NCBI GenBank assembly: GCA_003151595.1
Contig: PLXW01000073.1
Span: forward strand, 48,232 to 90,189
Length of the DNA: 41,958 bases
Origin: Myxococcales bacterium
GTDB lineage: Bacteria; Myxococcota; Polyangia; Polyangiales; Polyangiaceae
Reading direction: 5' to 3'
Made by a program: the position numbers and the translations under genes. The notes under the pieces are model-generated. The model was given only the letters and a program-made list of their open reading frames with translations, made no database searches and was not told where the DNA came from. Below, in pieces: positions 17,476-25,257 of the stretch; the first letter of the stretch is position 1; the number at the start of each line of letters is the position of its first letter.

Positions 17476-18675
17476 ATGCCGACCACGTATACCGATCTCA
17501 TCGCCGATGTCCGGAAGCAGACGAAGGAAGTCTCGCTCGACGAGCTGAAGCGCCGTCTGGAAGCGAAGGAGCCGCTCGTCCTCGTGGATGTGCGCGAGAA
17601 GGAGGAGTACCGCGCAGGCTACATTCCGGGCGCGATCAGCGTCCCGCGCGGCTTCCTCGAGATGCAGATCGAGCAGCGGGTCCCGGACAAGAACGCGCAC
17701 GTCGTCGCCTACTGCGCGGGCGGCACGCGCTCGGCGCTCGCTGCGGCGACGCTCCAGGGGCTCGGCTACACGCACGTCGAGACAGCGAACCCCGGGTTCG
17801 TTCGGTGGAAGGACCTCGGCTACCCGATGGACACCCCGCCGCAGCTCACGGACGCGCAACGCGACCGCTACTCGCGCCACATCCTGCTCCCCGAGGTCGG
17901 CGAGGCGGGCCAGGCGAAGCTGCTGAAGAGCAAGGTGCTCCTCCTCGGCGCGGGTGGTCTCGGGTCACCCGCGGCGCTCTACCTCGCGGCCGCGGGCGTC
18001 GGCACGCTCGGGATCGTCGACGCGGACACGGTCGACGCCTCGAACCTCCAGCGCCAGATCCTCCACGCCACCAGCCGCGTCGGCATGCCGAAGGTCGAGA
18101 GCGCCGCCATCGCGCTGAAGGATCTCAACCCCGACGTGAAGGTGGTCCCGTACCAGGAGCGCATGACGAGCGCGAACGTCGACCGACTCTTCGCCGACTA
18201 CGACGTCATCGTCGACGGCACCGACAACTTCCCCACGCGCTACCTCGTGAACGACGCCAGCCTCTTTCTCGGCAAGCCCGTGGTCCACGGATCGATCTTC
18301 CGCTTCGACGGCCAGGTCACCACGTTCGTCGGCGACAAGGCGGCCAAGACGCTCGGCCTCAACGGCGGCGTCGGCGGCCCTTGCTATCGATGCCTGTATC
18401 CGGAGCCTCCGCCGCCGCACCTCGCGCCGAGCTGCCAGGAGGCGGGCGTCCTCGGGATCTTGTGCGGGATCGTGGGGACGCTTCAAGCGACGGAAGCGAT
18501 CAAGCTGCTGCTCGGAAAAGGCGAGCCGCTCATCGGCCGCCTCATGACCTACGACAGCTTGAAGATGCAGTTCCGGTCATTGAAGCTCCGGAGAGACCCG
18601 AACTGCATCGTGTGCGGGCCGAAGCCGACCATCACGAGCTACATCGACTACGAAGGGTTCTGCGCCCTGGGGTGA
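17476..18675 (+). CDS. moeB: MoeB/ThiF-type adenylyltransferase with N-terminal rhodanese domain
   Basis: 399 aa. The rhodanese domain (about 15-118) has the active loop C80-AGGTR and the entry motif VLVDVREKEEYRAGYIPGA. The E1-like adenylation domain (about 125-395) shows RYSRHILLPEVG, the nucleotide loop GAGGLGSPAALYLA (from residue 158), IVDADTVDASNLQRQ and VDGTDNFPTRYLVND. It also has two zinc CxxC pairs (CYRC and CIVC) and a candidate acceptor Cys in APSCQEAG. Such proteins adenylate the C-terminus of MoaD/ThiS-type sulfur carriers and may transfer sulfur. In MoeZ/MOCS3 the rhodanese domain is C-terminal, so the order is reversed here. No carrier protein gene is adjacent. GAGG lies 7 bases before the ATG. 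Confidence 0.9.
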   Translation: MPTTYTDLIADVRKQTKEVSLDELKRRLEAKEPLVLVDVREKEEYRAGYIPGAISVPRGFLEMQIEQRVPDKNAHVVAYCAGGTRSALAAATLQGLGYTHVETANPGFVRWKDLGYPMDTPPQLTDAQRDRYSRHILLPEVGEAGQAKLLKSKVLLLGAGGLGSPAALYLAAAGVGTLGIVDADTVDASNLQRQILHATSRVGMPKVESAAIALKDLNPDVKVVPYQERMTSANVDRLFADYDVIVDGTDNFPTRYLVNDASLFLGKPVVHGSIFRFDGQVTTFVGDKAAKTLGLNGGVGGPCYRCLYPEPPPPHLAPSCQEAGVLGILCGIVGTLQATEAIKLLLGKGEPLIGRLMTYDSLKMQFRSLKLRRDPNCIVCGPKPTITSYIDYEGFCALG

Positions 18676-18703
18676 GCAATCACGCCCGCCTCGGCGGACG
18701 CCC

Positions 18704-20152
18704 TTGAACGCGCGTGAGCCTTCGGGCAGGCTCGCGCGCGTGCGAAGGCCGCCTGCGCGCGCGATCGATGCGGGGGTCGTGCTGTCGTTCGTCGTCTACG
18801 CGGTCGTCGCGTGGTGGCCGACGCGGAACCTCCCGTACTTCTGGGACGCGGCGGGCTTCATCATCGTGGCCGCGCGCGACATGGCTCGCGACGGCTTCTT
18901 GCCGTTCGTTCCGACGCACGAGTACTACGCCCACCCGCCGCTCTTCATCGCGCTCGTCGCGTCGGCGTGGCGCGTGTTCGGCGACTCGAGGGTCGTGGCG
19001 CACGCGGTCGTTCTCCCGTTTCTTCCGCTGGCGATGACGGGCGCGTACGCGCTGGGCGTCCGCTTTCACGGGCGCCTGGTTGGGTTCGTGGCCGCGACGC
19101 TCTTCGGCGCGACCGCGGCCACGCTGTGCGAGCTCGGTCAGGTCTATTTCGATCTTCCCGTGGCGGCGCTCGCCACGTGCGCGCTCGCAGCGTGGGTCCT
19201 CGAGTGGCCGCTGCTCTCCGGCTTTCTGTTCGCGCTCGCCGCCTGGACCAAGATCCCGGCGGCGACGGTCCCTCTCGGCCTCGCGGTGCTTCTCGCGATC
19301 GACCCGGCGCGACGACACGATCGACGCGCCTGGCTGGGCGTGGCGTTTCCGATCGCGGCGACGTGCGCGTGGTTCGTCTATCACCACGCCATCGCGGGAT
19401 GGTGGCTGGCAGGGGCGAGCCAGCCGCAGTGGGTCCCGACGGGCGCCGACGCGATCGCGGTGCGCGCCGTGCGCTTCACGCGGATCTTCTTCTTCGACCG
19501 TTGGCGATGGCTCCTCTTCGCGATCGCGATCGCCGCGTCGATCGTCCTGCGCCGCCGCGGCGAGCGCGTCTTCCCGCGCGAGGTCCTGCCGCTGGCGACG
19601 TGCATCGCCGGAGGCGCGGCGCTCTTCATCGCGTCGACGTTCATGCCTCGCTACGCGCTCTTCATGTTCCCCGCGTACTACGTCGCGAGCCTCGTCCTCG
19701 CGCGCCGCGCGCTGCGATCGGACCGCTGGTTCGCGGCCCTCGGCGTCGCGCTCCTCGCGCTGTTCGTGCGGACCTGGCACCCGCGCATTCCGCTCACGAG
19801 CTCACTCGAGGTCGCGCCCAACAACGACCTCTCGTACTTCGACATGATCCGGATCGGCCGCGCCGCCGCCGCCTACGTCGAGACGGAGCACGGCGGCGCG
19901 ATGATCTACGGCGGCTTCCACGAGCGCTACCAGCTCGGCGAGCCGTGGCAGGGCTACGTCGAAAGGCCCCTCGACGTGCACCCTTGCTACGCCTTCATTC
20001 GATCGCGCACCGAGCAGCTCCTCTACATCCACGGCTACGAACCGGAGCAGGAGGCCTGCCACCTCGTCGCAGAGAAGACCGGCGCCCGCGCCATCAAGCG
20101 CTTCGAATCGAACGGGAAGTGGATCGAAGTGTGGCGCGTGCCGACGCCCTGA
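18704..20152 (+). CDS. PMT/ArnT-type membrane glycosyltransferase
   Basis: About 482 aa. The start is either TTG 18704, with GGCGGA upstream, or GTG 18740. Roughly ten hydrophobic segments are visible between residues 22 and 370. The early loop contains YFWDAAGFIIVAARDMA and a later HPPLF, matching the acidic loop and HPPL motifs of GT-C family (GT39/GT83) enzymes. These transfer sugars from polyprenyl-phosphate donors on the periplasmic side. A C-terminal periplasmic tail of about 100 residues contains two cysteines. The acceptor is unknown. It lies 28 bases after moeB and ends 16 bases from a convergent peptidase gene. A family-level call only; lipid A, glycan or protein targets are all possible. 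Confidence 0.75.
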   Translation: MNAREPSGRLARVRRPPARAIDAGVVLSFVVYAVVAWWPTRNLPYFWDAAGFIIVAARDMARDGFLPFVPTHEYYAHPPLFIALVASAWRVFGDSRVVAHAVVLPFLPLAMTGAYALGVRFHGRLVGFVAATLFGATAATLCELGQVYFDLPVAALATCALAAWVLEWPLLSGFLFALAAWTKIPAATVPLGLAVLLAIDPARRHDRRAWLGVAFPIAATCAWFVYHHAIAGWWLAGASQPQWVPTGADAIAVRAVRFTRIFFFDRWRWLLFAIAIAASIVLRRRGERVFPREVLPLATCIAGGAALFIASTFMPRYALFMFPAYYVASLVLARRALRSDRWFAALGVALLALFVRTWHPRIPLTSSLEVAPNNDLSYFDMIRIGRAAAAYVETEHGGAMIYGGFHERYQLGEPWQGYVERPLDVHPCYAFIRSRTEQLLYIHGYEPEQEACHLVAEKTGARAIKRFESNGKWIEVWRVPTP

Positions 20153-20168
20153 TCGCGAGCGGGGCCCG

Positions 20169-21560
20169 TCACTCGTCGGTCGACGCGTGCCTCTTCTCTT
20201 CGATCATCGGCTTCAGAAGGACACCCGGCTCGCTGTCGGCGTCGTCGTCCTTCGAGTCTTCCACCGTCTTCACGCTCGCCTGTTCCGTCGGGAGCGGGTG
20301 CAGGTCGTCGAACCGCGCCAGGATCTTCGCCGGATCTTCGTCGTCCGACTTCGGCGGCGGCGGCCACGACGCGACGTACTCGGGCTTCTCGCCCGGGGTG
20401 CTCGTATCGATCCAGGCGACGTGACCGGTCTTCGCGTCGCGCACGTCCATGTGGATGAACGAGCTGTTCGGGTAGAAGCCGCAGCCTGTGTCGTCGAGCG
20501 TCTTGCAGAACGCGACGAGGTCGGTGTTCTCGACGCCGTCGATGCGGAAGTCGATCGCGCGCCCCGTGGCGTGGAAGCTCCCCTTGCTGGTCGGGCGGTA
20601 GCCGCTGACGACGAACAGCTTCGAGGTCTTCTCGGGCTTCGCGAAGTGATCGAGCATCAGCTGGAGGCGCTCGACGAGACGGCCGTCGATGAGCTTGATC
20701 CCCGGCGCGAGCTCGTCGCTGTCTTTCTTGTCGGCCTTGGCCGCAAGCTCCGCGATGGGCTCCGTCGGCTTCGCCGCGCTTCCCGGACGCGTCATCACCG
20801 ACATCTCTTCGATCGCCAGCGGCGCGATGCTCCCGTCGCACTTCGTGAGCGCGAACGACTCTTCTTCCGTTCCGCGCGTCACTTCGACCGGCGCGTGCAG
20901 GCAGGCCGACTTCGGGTGCTTCGACTTGTGGGCCGGCGGCGCGTCGGTCGTGCGGAGCGTGGCGCGGACGATCGGCGTCGTGCGCGGCTCGACGGCGTGC
21001 CCCCGGTCGGCGTGCGCCTTCGAGGAGTGCGAGCGCTCGGCGCGCGGCTTCTCTTCCTTCGACGGCTTCTCTTCCCTGGCGGCCGTCTTCTCTTCCTTCT
21101 GAACGGGCGCGGCGCACGTCGCGATCACTTCCATCCGCGGCACGGTGGCGGCGGCGGCGATCGTCGGGAGCGGCGTCTTCGACGGCTTCGGCGGCGGCTT
21201 GGTGCTCGCGCGCTCGGCCATCACCTGCTCGGTCACGTCGGTGACGTCCGAGTCGTCGCCCTTCACGATCTCGGGCTTGGCCGCCTTCGCGTGCCTCGTG
21301 CTCTCACCCTTCTCGACGCCGATCGGCGCCGACTCGTGACGAGTCCCGCGCTTGACCGCTTTCTTCTTCGCGTGCCCGTGCGAGCCGGGAACGCGATGAA
21401 CTTGCTTCGTCGTCGTCGGCGCGTCCGTCGCTTCTCCTGGTGTGGACCGAGCCGCGCTTCGCGCGGACTCGCCGTCTGCGCGTGCAACCAGCGGCGACGT
21501 GATCACCGCCGCGATCCCAACCAGACGTCCGACCCACGAGAGCACCGTCTTCGAGAGCAT
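20169..21560 (-). CDS. Secreted M15-type (DUF882) peptidase with long basic linker
   Basis: 463 aa from ATG at 21560, preceded by a strong GGAGGAGG; the open frame to 21989 is not used. A signal peptide (about 1-27) ends VARAD. A Lys/Ala/Pro/Glu-rich low-complexity region follows (about 30-210). The C-terminal DUF882 domain (about 280-430) has SGYRP, H-x6-D in SFHATGRAIDFR (His near 330) and the FIHMDV motif near 368. These are the zinc ligands of M15/VanY-like D,D-carboxypeptidase folds. It probably trims or binds peptidoglycan in the periplasm. The lysine-rich linker may bind anionic cell-wall polymers. It is convergent with the glycosyltransferase and divergent from the 21700 gene. Confidence 0.82.
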   Translation of the reverse strand: MLSKTVLSWVGRLVGIAAVITSPLVARADGESARSAARSTPGEATDAPTTTKQVHRVPGSHGHAKKKAVKRGTRHESAPIGVEKGESTRHAKAAKPEIVKGDDSDVTDVTEQVMAERASTKPPPKPSKTPLPTIAAAATVPRMEVIATCAAPVQKEEKTAAREEKPSKEEKPRAERSHSSKAHADRGHAVEPRTTPIVRATLRTTDAPPAHKSKHPKSACLHAPVEVTRGTEEESFALTKCDGSIAPLAIEEMSVMTRPGSAAKPTEPIAELAAKADKKDSDELAPGIKLIDGRLVERLQLMLDHFAKPEKTSKLFVVSGYRPTSKGSFHATGRAIDFRIDGVENTDLVAFCKTLDDTGCGFYPNSSFIHMDVRDAKTGHVAWIDTSTPGEKPEYVASWPPPPKSDDEDPAKILARFDDLHPLPTEQASVKTVEDSKDDDADSEPGVLLKPMIEEKRHASTDE

Positions 21561-21699
21561 CGATTCCTCCTCCGCGACGCGAGTCGTTCCTCTCGCGTAT
21601 GAGCACCTTCGCCTACATGCCCCCACCGCGGCCAAGAAAGCCGATCGCATTTTCTTCCCCCGTTGACCCCCGCGCCGATTCACGTGAGACCACGCGACG

Positions 21700-22185
21700 A
21701 TGACTCCGTTGGAAGAGGACGACGCGCGTAGCTCAGCCAAGCACCGGGCCGCGCTCGAGGCGCTGTTCACCCGCAATACCGAGAAGACGCCGACCCCTCC
21801 GCCGCCGGCGCTCGAGCGGGCGGCGAAGATCGTCACGCTCACGCCGAAGGACGATCCGCGGCGCGAAGAGCGCGACAAGCGCTTAGCGAAGTTGATGGCG
21901 GCCGAGGGGCACAGCGCCGTGACGAAGGCGTGCGAGGCGTTCGTGAACGCGAAGCTCGCGCTCCCCGAAGAGCAAGAGGTGATGCTCAAGCTGCTCGATC
22001 ACGATCGCGACGATCGCGTGCGGACGGCGCTCGCGTCGCTGTCGGTCTTGCTCGAGACGGAACCGCCGCAGCGCCGCGCGGTGCTCGACGCGCGGCTGCG
22101 GCGCCTGGAAGACGACGCGGAAGACACCGACGTGCGCGCGCTCGCGTCGTCGTTGCGGAAGAAGCTCGCGCGCGTGGTGCGGTGA
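21700..22185 (+). CDS. Small helical (HEAT-like) protein, function unknown
   Basis: 161 aa. The first 55 residues are charged and Pro-rich. The rest is predicted helical with HEAT-like pairing, for example HDRDDRVRTALASLSVLLETEPPQ followed by another helix pair ending LRKKLARVV. There is no signal or membrane segment, so it is probably a cytoplasmic protein. It is the first gene of a tightly coupled four-gene set, and its stop overlaps the next ATG (TGATG at 22183-22187). No function can be assigned. The gene is supported by codon use and by the coupling. Confidence 0.75.
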   Translation: MTPLEEDDARSSAKHRAALEALFTRNTEKTPTPPPPALERAAKIVTLTPKDDPRREERDKRLAKLMAAEGHSAVTKACEAFVNAKLALPEEQEVMLKLLDHDRDDRVRTALASLSVLLETEPPQRRAVLDARLRRLEDDAEDTDVRALASSLRKKLARVVR

Positions 22186-22601
22186 TGGATCGCACCGAGT
22201 TCGAAGCGAAGTGGAAGAAGCTCGTCGCCGACGCGGCCAAGGCCACGGCGAATACAGGGTGCGTCGGCTGCGAACGATGCGAGCGATGCACCGAGTGCAC
22301 CTTCTGCCGCGAGTGCAAGGCGACCGCGCGCTCCCACTACTGCACGTCGTGCGACGGCTGCACCGACTGCTCGCACTGCGCGCGCTGTGTCTCGTGCCTC
22401 GCCTGCCAGCAGTGCACCGAGTGCGAACGGTGCAGCGCGAGCGCGTACCTCGTGCGGTGCATCGGGTGCAGCGGGTGCACGTATTGCTTCGGATGCGTCG
22501 GCCTCTCGAAGCGCGACTTCCACATCTTGAACGAGCCGTACGACCGCCAGAGGTACTTCGCGATCGTCGCCAAGCTGTCGCGCGAGCTCCGCATCGCATG
22601 A
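22185..22601 (+). CDS. Cysteine-triplet repeat protein (23 Cys in a three-residue register)
   Basis: 138 aa. After a 25-residue helical lead, cysteines fall at 26-44, 53-83 and 92-104, every third residue, giving 23 of 27 register positions. Both gaps between blocks are exactly nine residues, so the phase is kept throughout. The gap register positions are Thr, Ser, Ser and Leu. The C-terminal part (106-138) is an ordinary helical segment with DFHILNEPYDRQRYF. Such proteins are sometimes mislabelled caib/baif in myxobacterial genomes; no CoA-transferase motif is present here. A regular coil or helix fold and metal or Fe-S binding are possible but unproven. It has no signal peptide. It overlaps the previous stop and the dtd start (ATGA), so it is co-translated with dtd. 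Confidence 0.85.
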   Translation: MDRTEFEAKWKKLVADAAKATANTGCVGCERCERCTECTFCRECKATARSHYCTSCDGCTDCSHCARCVSCLACQQCTECERCSASAYLVRCIGCSGCTYCFGCVGLSKRDFHILNEPYDRQRYFAIVAKLSRELRIA

Positions 22602-23062
22602 GGGCTCTCGTTCAGCGCGTGGCGTGGGCGAAGGTCGAGGTCGACGGCGAGGTCACCGGAGCCATCGAGCGCGGGCTGCTGGTGTACCTGGGCGCCGGCA
22701 AGGGCGACGGCGACGCCGAGCGCGCGTACGTGCTTCAGAAGGTGATCGGCCTCCGCATCTTCGAAGACGAGGCCGGGAAGATGAACCTCGGCGTGCTCGA
22801 CGTCGGCGGCGCGCTGCTCGTCGTGAGTCAGTTCACGCTCTACGGCGACGTGCGGGGCGGACGGCGTCCGAGCTTTGTCGACGCGATGCCGCCGGAGGAG
22901 GCCGAGCGCGCGTACGACGCCTTCGTTCGCGAAGCACGCGCGCAGATCAAGGTGGAGACCGGACGTTTCCGCGCGCACATGCGCGTGAGCTCGCTGAACG
23001 ACGGCCCGGTGACACTCTGGATCGACTCCGCGGCGAAGTCTGGCGATACTCGGTCGCCGTGA
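22598..23062 (+). CDS. dtd: D-aminoacyl-tRNA deacylase
   Basis: 154 aa from ATG at 22598, coupled to the previous gene by ATGA; the open frame upstream runs inside that gene. The DTD fold starts MRALVQRV. Both family signatures are present: SQFTLYGD near residue 70 and the Gly-cisPro motif in NDGPVTLW near 140. The enzyme removes D-amino acids (and glycine) mischarged on tRNA and is a soluble dimer. The length matches the family (about 145-155). It is followed at once by a small membrane protein via a GTGA overlap. Confidence 0.93.
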   Translation: MRALVQRVAWAKVEVDGEVTGAIERGLLVYLGAGKGDGDAERAYVLQKVIGLRIFEDEAGKMNLGVLDVGGALLVVSQFTLYGDVRGGRRPSFVDAMPPEEAERAYDAFVREARAQIKVETGRFRAHMRVSSLNDGPVTLWIDSAAKSGDTRSP

Positions 23063-23415
23063 ACGACCAGGCGAGCGACGACACGAGAGACCCGCTCCTC
23101 GACGCGCTGTGGGGACGCGTGATCGAAGCGTGGGACGAAGAGAAGCCGCACCACGCGCTCCTCGAGTACGCCATCGCGCAGCAGAAGCTCCCCGAGGTCG
23201 CGGGGCGTTACCGCGCGATCAAGGAGAGCGATCCGGAGCGGGCGGCGCGGGCGCAGAAGAAGCTCGACGGGATCGTGATCGCGGCGACGCATCTCTTGAT
23301 GGCGATGAAGACCCCCGCGTCGCCGACGAAGGTGCCGACGTGGCTCACGGCGACGGCGTTCGTGATCTGTATGCTCTTGATCGGGTGGGTGTCGCGGCTG
23401 GTTTTCTTCCACTAG
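23059..23415 (+). CDS. Small tail-anchored membrane protein
   Basis: 118 aa from GTG at 23059, overlapping the dtd stop (GTGA). Residues about 10-80 form amphipathic helices with TPR-like features (HHALLEYAIAQQKLPEVAGRY). A single C-terminal membrane segment follows (about 93-116, WLTATAFVICMLLIGWVSRL). A tail-anchored topology with the soluble part in the cytoplasm is likely. The last 71 bases are also coding on the opposite strand for the pdxA C-terminus. Function is unknown. Operon position links it with dtd and the Cys-triplet protein. Confidence 0.72.
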   Translation: MNDQASDDTRDPLLDALWGRVIEAWDEEKPHHALLEYAIAQQKLPEVAGRYRAIKESDPERAARAQKKLDGIVIAATHLLMAMKTPASPTKVPTWLTATAFVICMLLIGWVSRLVFFH

Positions 23416-24427
23416 CGACCATTCGCGCCGCGAGCGCGATCGCTTCGCGCATGCCGCGCGCGTCGGCGATCCCTTTGCCGGCGATGTCGTACGCCGTGCC
23501 GTGGTCGACGCTGGTGCGGATGATCGGGAGCGCGAGCGACACGTTCACCGATTCGCCGAAGCCGACGAGCTTCATCGGGATGGTCGCCTGGTCGTGGTAC
23601 ATGGCGACGACGCCGTCGTAGTGGCCGTCCTTCGCGCGACGGAACGCGGTCTCGGCGCCGAGCGGGCCGTCGATCGTGACGCGCGCATCGGCGAGACGTT
23701 CGCGCGCGAGCGCGATGCCCGGCGTGATCGCGCGCGTCTCGTCGTGACCGAGGAGCCCCCCTTCGCCGGCGTGCGGGTTCAACGCGCAGACAGCGATGCG
23801 CGGCGCGCCGCTCTTCCCGCGAAGCGAGAGCGCGAAGCGGGCGGTCCAGTAGGTCGCGGTGGCGACGGCCTTCGGCGTGATCGCGCGCGGGACTTTCGAG
23901 AGCGGGATGTGCGTCGTCACGAGCGACGTCGTGAAGCGATCGCACCAGAAGGCCATCACCACTTCGCGGGCGCGAAGGCGTCGCTGGAGATGCTCGGTGT
24001 GTCCGAGGAACCGCGCCGCGGTGGGGACGCCCGACGAGGCGATGACCTCCTTGCTGACGGGGCCTGTCACCATCGCGTCCGCCTCTCCGCGCGACGCGAG
24101 ATCGCACGCGGCGTCGATCCACGCCAGCTGCGCGGCTCCGTCGCGAGGCGTGGGATGGCCTGGTTTTCCCGAGCGGAATCGATCACCCAGCGGATTCCAG
24201 ACGCCCACCAGGCGGGCCGGGAGAGCCCACGCTTCGCTGGCCGTGCTCACGCGAATGAAGCGCGCGCCGTCGATCTTCTTCGCGCGCGCCGCTCGCTCCA
24301 CGGCGTCCATCGCGCCCACGAGGAGCACGCGCTGCGATCGCGACGCGGCGACGGCGGCCTCGGCGCTCACCTCGGGGCCGATCCCGCACGGGCAACCGAT
24401 GCTCAACGCGAGGCGTGCGCTCGTCAT
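23345..24427 (-). CDS. pdxA: 4-hydroxythreonine-4-phosphate dehydrogenase
   Basis: 360 aa from ATG at 24427 (MTSARLALSIGCPCGIGPEV). Metal-binding histidines are seen in FLGHTEHL, TTHIPLSKVPRAIT and MYHDQATIPMK, and the NPHAGEGG loop is intact. PdxA oxidises 4-phosphohydroxy-L-threonine in the DXP-dependent pyridoxal phosphate pathway. The start overlaps the stop of the upstream regulator gene by four bases. The usual PdxA end is near AIALAARMVA. About 20 Arg/Ser/Thr/Pro-rich residues follow and run 71 bases into the convergent tail-anchored gene. The extra tail is probably disordered. Confidence 0.93.
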   Translation of the reverse strand: MTSARLALSIGCPCGIGPEVSAEAAVAASRSQRVLLVGAMDAVERAARAKKIDGARFIRVSTASEAWALPARLVGVWNPLGDRFRSGKPGHPTPRDGAAQLAWIDAACDLASRGEADAMVTGPVSKEVIASSGVPTAARFLGHTEHLQRRLRAREVVMAFWCDRFTTSLVTTHIPLSKVPRAITPKAVATATYWTARFALSLRGKSGAPRIAVCALNPHAGEGGLLGHDETRAITPGIALARERLADARVTIDGPLGAETAFRRAKDGHYDGVVAMYHDQATIPMKLVGFGESVNVSLALPIIRTSVDHGTAYDIAGKGIADARGMREAIALAARMVASGRKPAATPTRSRAYRSRTPSP

Positions 24428-25212
24428 CGCGACTTCGGTCCTCTCGTCACGCGTTTTGCGATCTCCTTCCGCGGCGCCTCTCCCTCGTCGTCGCCCGCGT
24501 CCTCGCGCGGCGCGCGCAGCTTGTACCCCGCGCCGCGCATCGTCTCGAGCGGGAGACCGTCGCCCAGCTTCGCGCGCAGGCGACGCACGTGGATGTCGAC
24601 CGTGCGTGCGCCCCCTTCGTAGCGAGCGCCCCACACGCGCGCGAGGAGCACGTCGCGCGAGAACACCCGCCCGCGGTTCGCCGCCAGGTACGCCACCAGC
24701 GCGAACTCTTTCGCCGTGAGCGCCACGCGCCGCCCGTCAAGCGTCACCTCGTGCGCCGCGCGATCGATCACCAGCGGCCCGATCTTGAACCGCTCCTCGG
24801 TCGAGAACTCGCTCCGCTTCCACTCCAGCGCGCGAATCCGCGCGTACAGCTCGACGGGGTCGTACGGCGACACGATGAAGTCGTCGAACCCGCTCGACGG
24901 CTCGAGGCGCGCGACCTGGCGCGTCGGCAGCTGAATCAACGCCGGCACGTCTTGCAACCGCGGTTCACGCCTCGCCGCGCGCAGCGACGCCACGGCGAGG
25001 TCCGGACGGTCCCCCGCTTCGAACACGATCGCGCGCGGCGAGCGCCCCTCGTTCTCGCTGCGATCGAGCGCGCGCGAAAAGTCTTCCCACAGATCGAGCG
25101 CGCGAACGTCGGCGCCGAGCTGGCGCAAGAGCGCGGCGGCCCCGTCTTCGTGATCGAGCGTCGGCCCGTGACCGACGACGATCACGAACGTCGCCTTCGC
25201 GGGACCGGACAT
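24424..25212 (-). CDS. OmpR/PhoB-type regulator with degenerate receiver
   Basis: 262 aa. The C-terminal winged helix-turn-helix (about 141-235) is canonical, with LTAKEFALVAYLAANRG, the SRDVLLARVWG helix and TVDIHVRRLRAKLG. The N-terminal part (1-130) has the receiver outline, ending FDDFIVSPYDPVELYARIRAL. The acidic pair is replaced by VVGH (residues 12-15), the phospho-acceptor position reads VFEAG (Glu65), and the invariant Lys is Ser115. Phosphorylation by a sensor kinase is therefore unlikely. Such atypical regulators bind DNA constitutively or use other signals. No sensor kinase gene is nearby. It lies between tldD (45-base gap) and pdxA (ATGA overlap). The Arg/Lys-rich tail is unusual. 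Confidence 0.85.
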   Translation of the reverse strand: MSGPAKATFVIVVGHGPTLDHEDGAAALLRQLGADVRALDLWEDFSRALDRSENEGRSPRAIVFEAGDRPDLAVASLRAARREPRLQDVPALIQLPTRQVARLEPSSGFDDFIVSPYDPVELYARIRALEWKRSEFSTEERFKIGPLVIDRAAHEVTLDGRRVALTAKEFALVAYLAANRGRVFSRDVLLARVWGARYEGGARTVDIHVRRLRAKLGDGLPLETMRGAGYKLRAPREDAGDDEGEAPRKEIAKRVTRGPKSR

Positions 25213-25257
25213 CGCACCGGGAATACCGCGCGTCGCGGCAGCCGTCGAGGCCGGTGA

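Noticed and set aside
20153..20168. Terminator between the glycosyltransferase and the peptidase gene.
   Set aside because: Only the short palindrome ggggccc lies there. No stem long enough to act as a terminator was seen.
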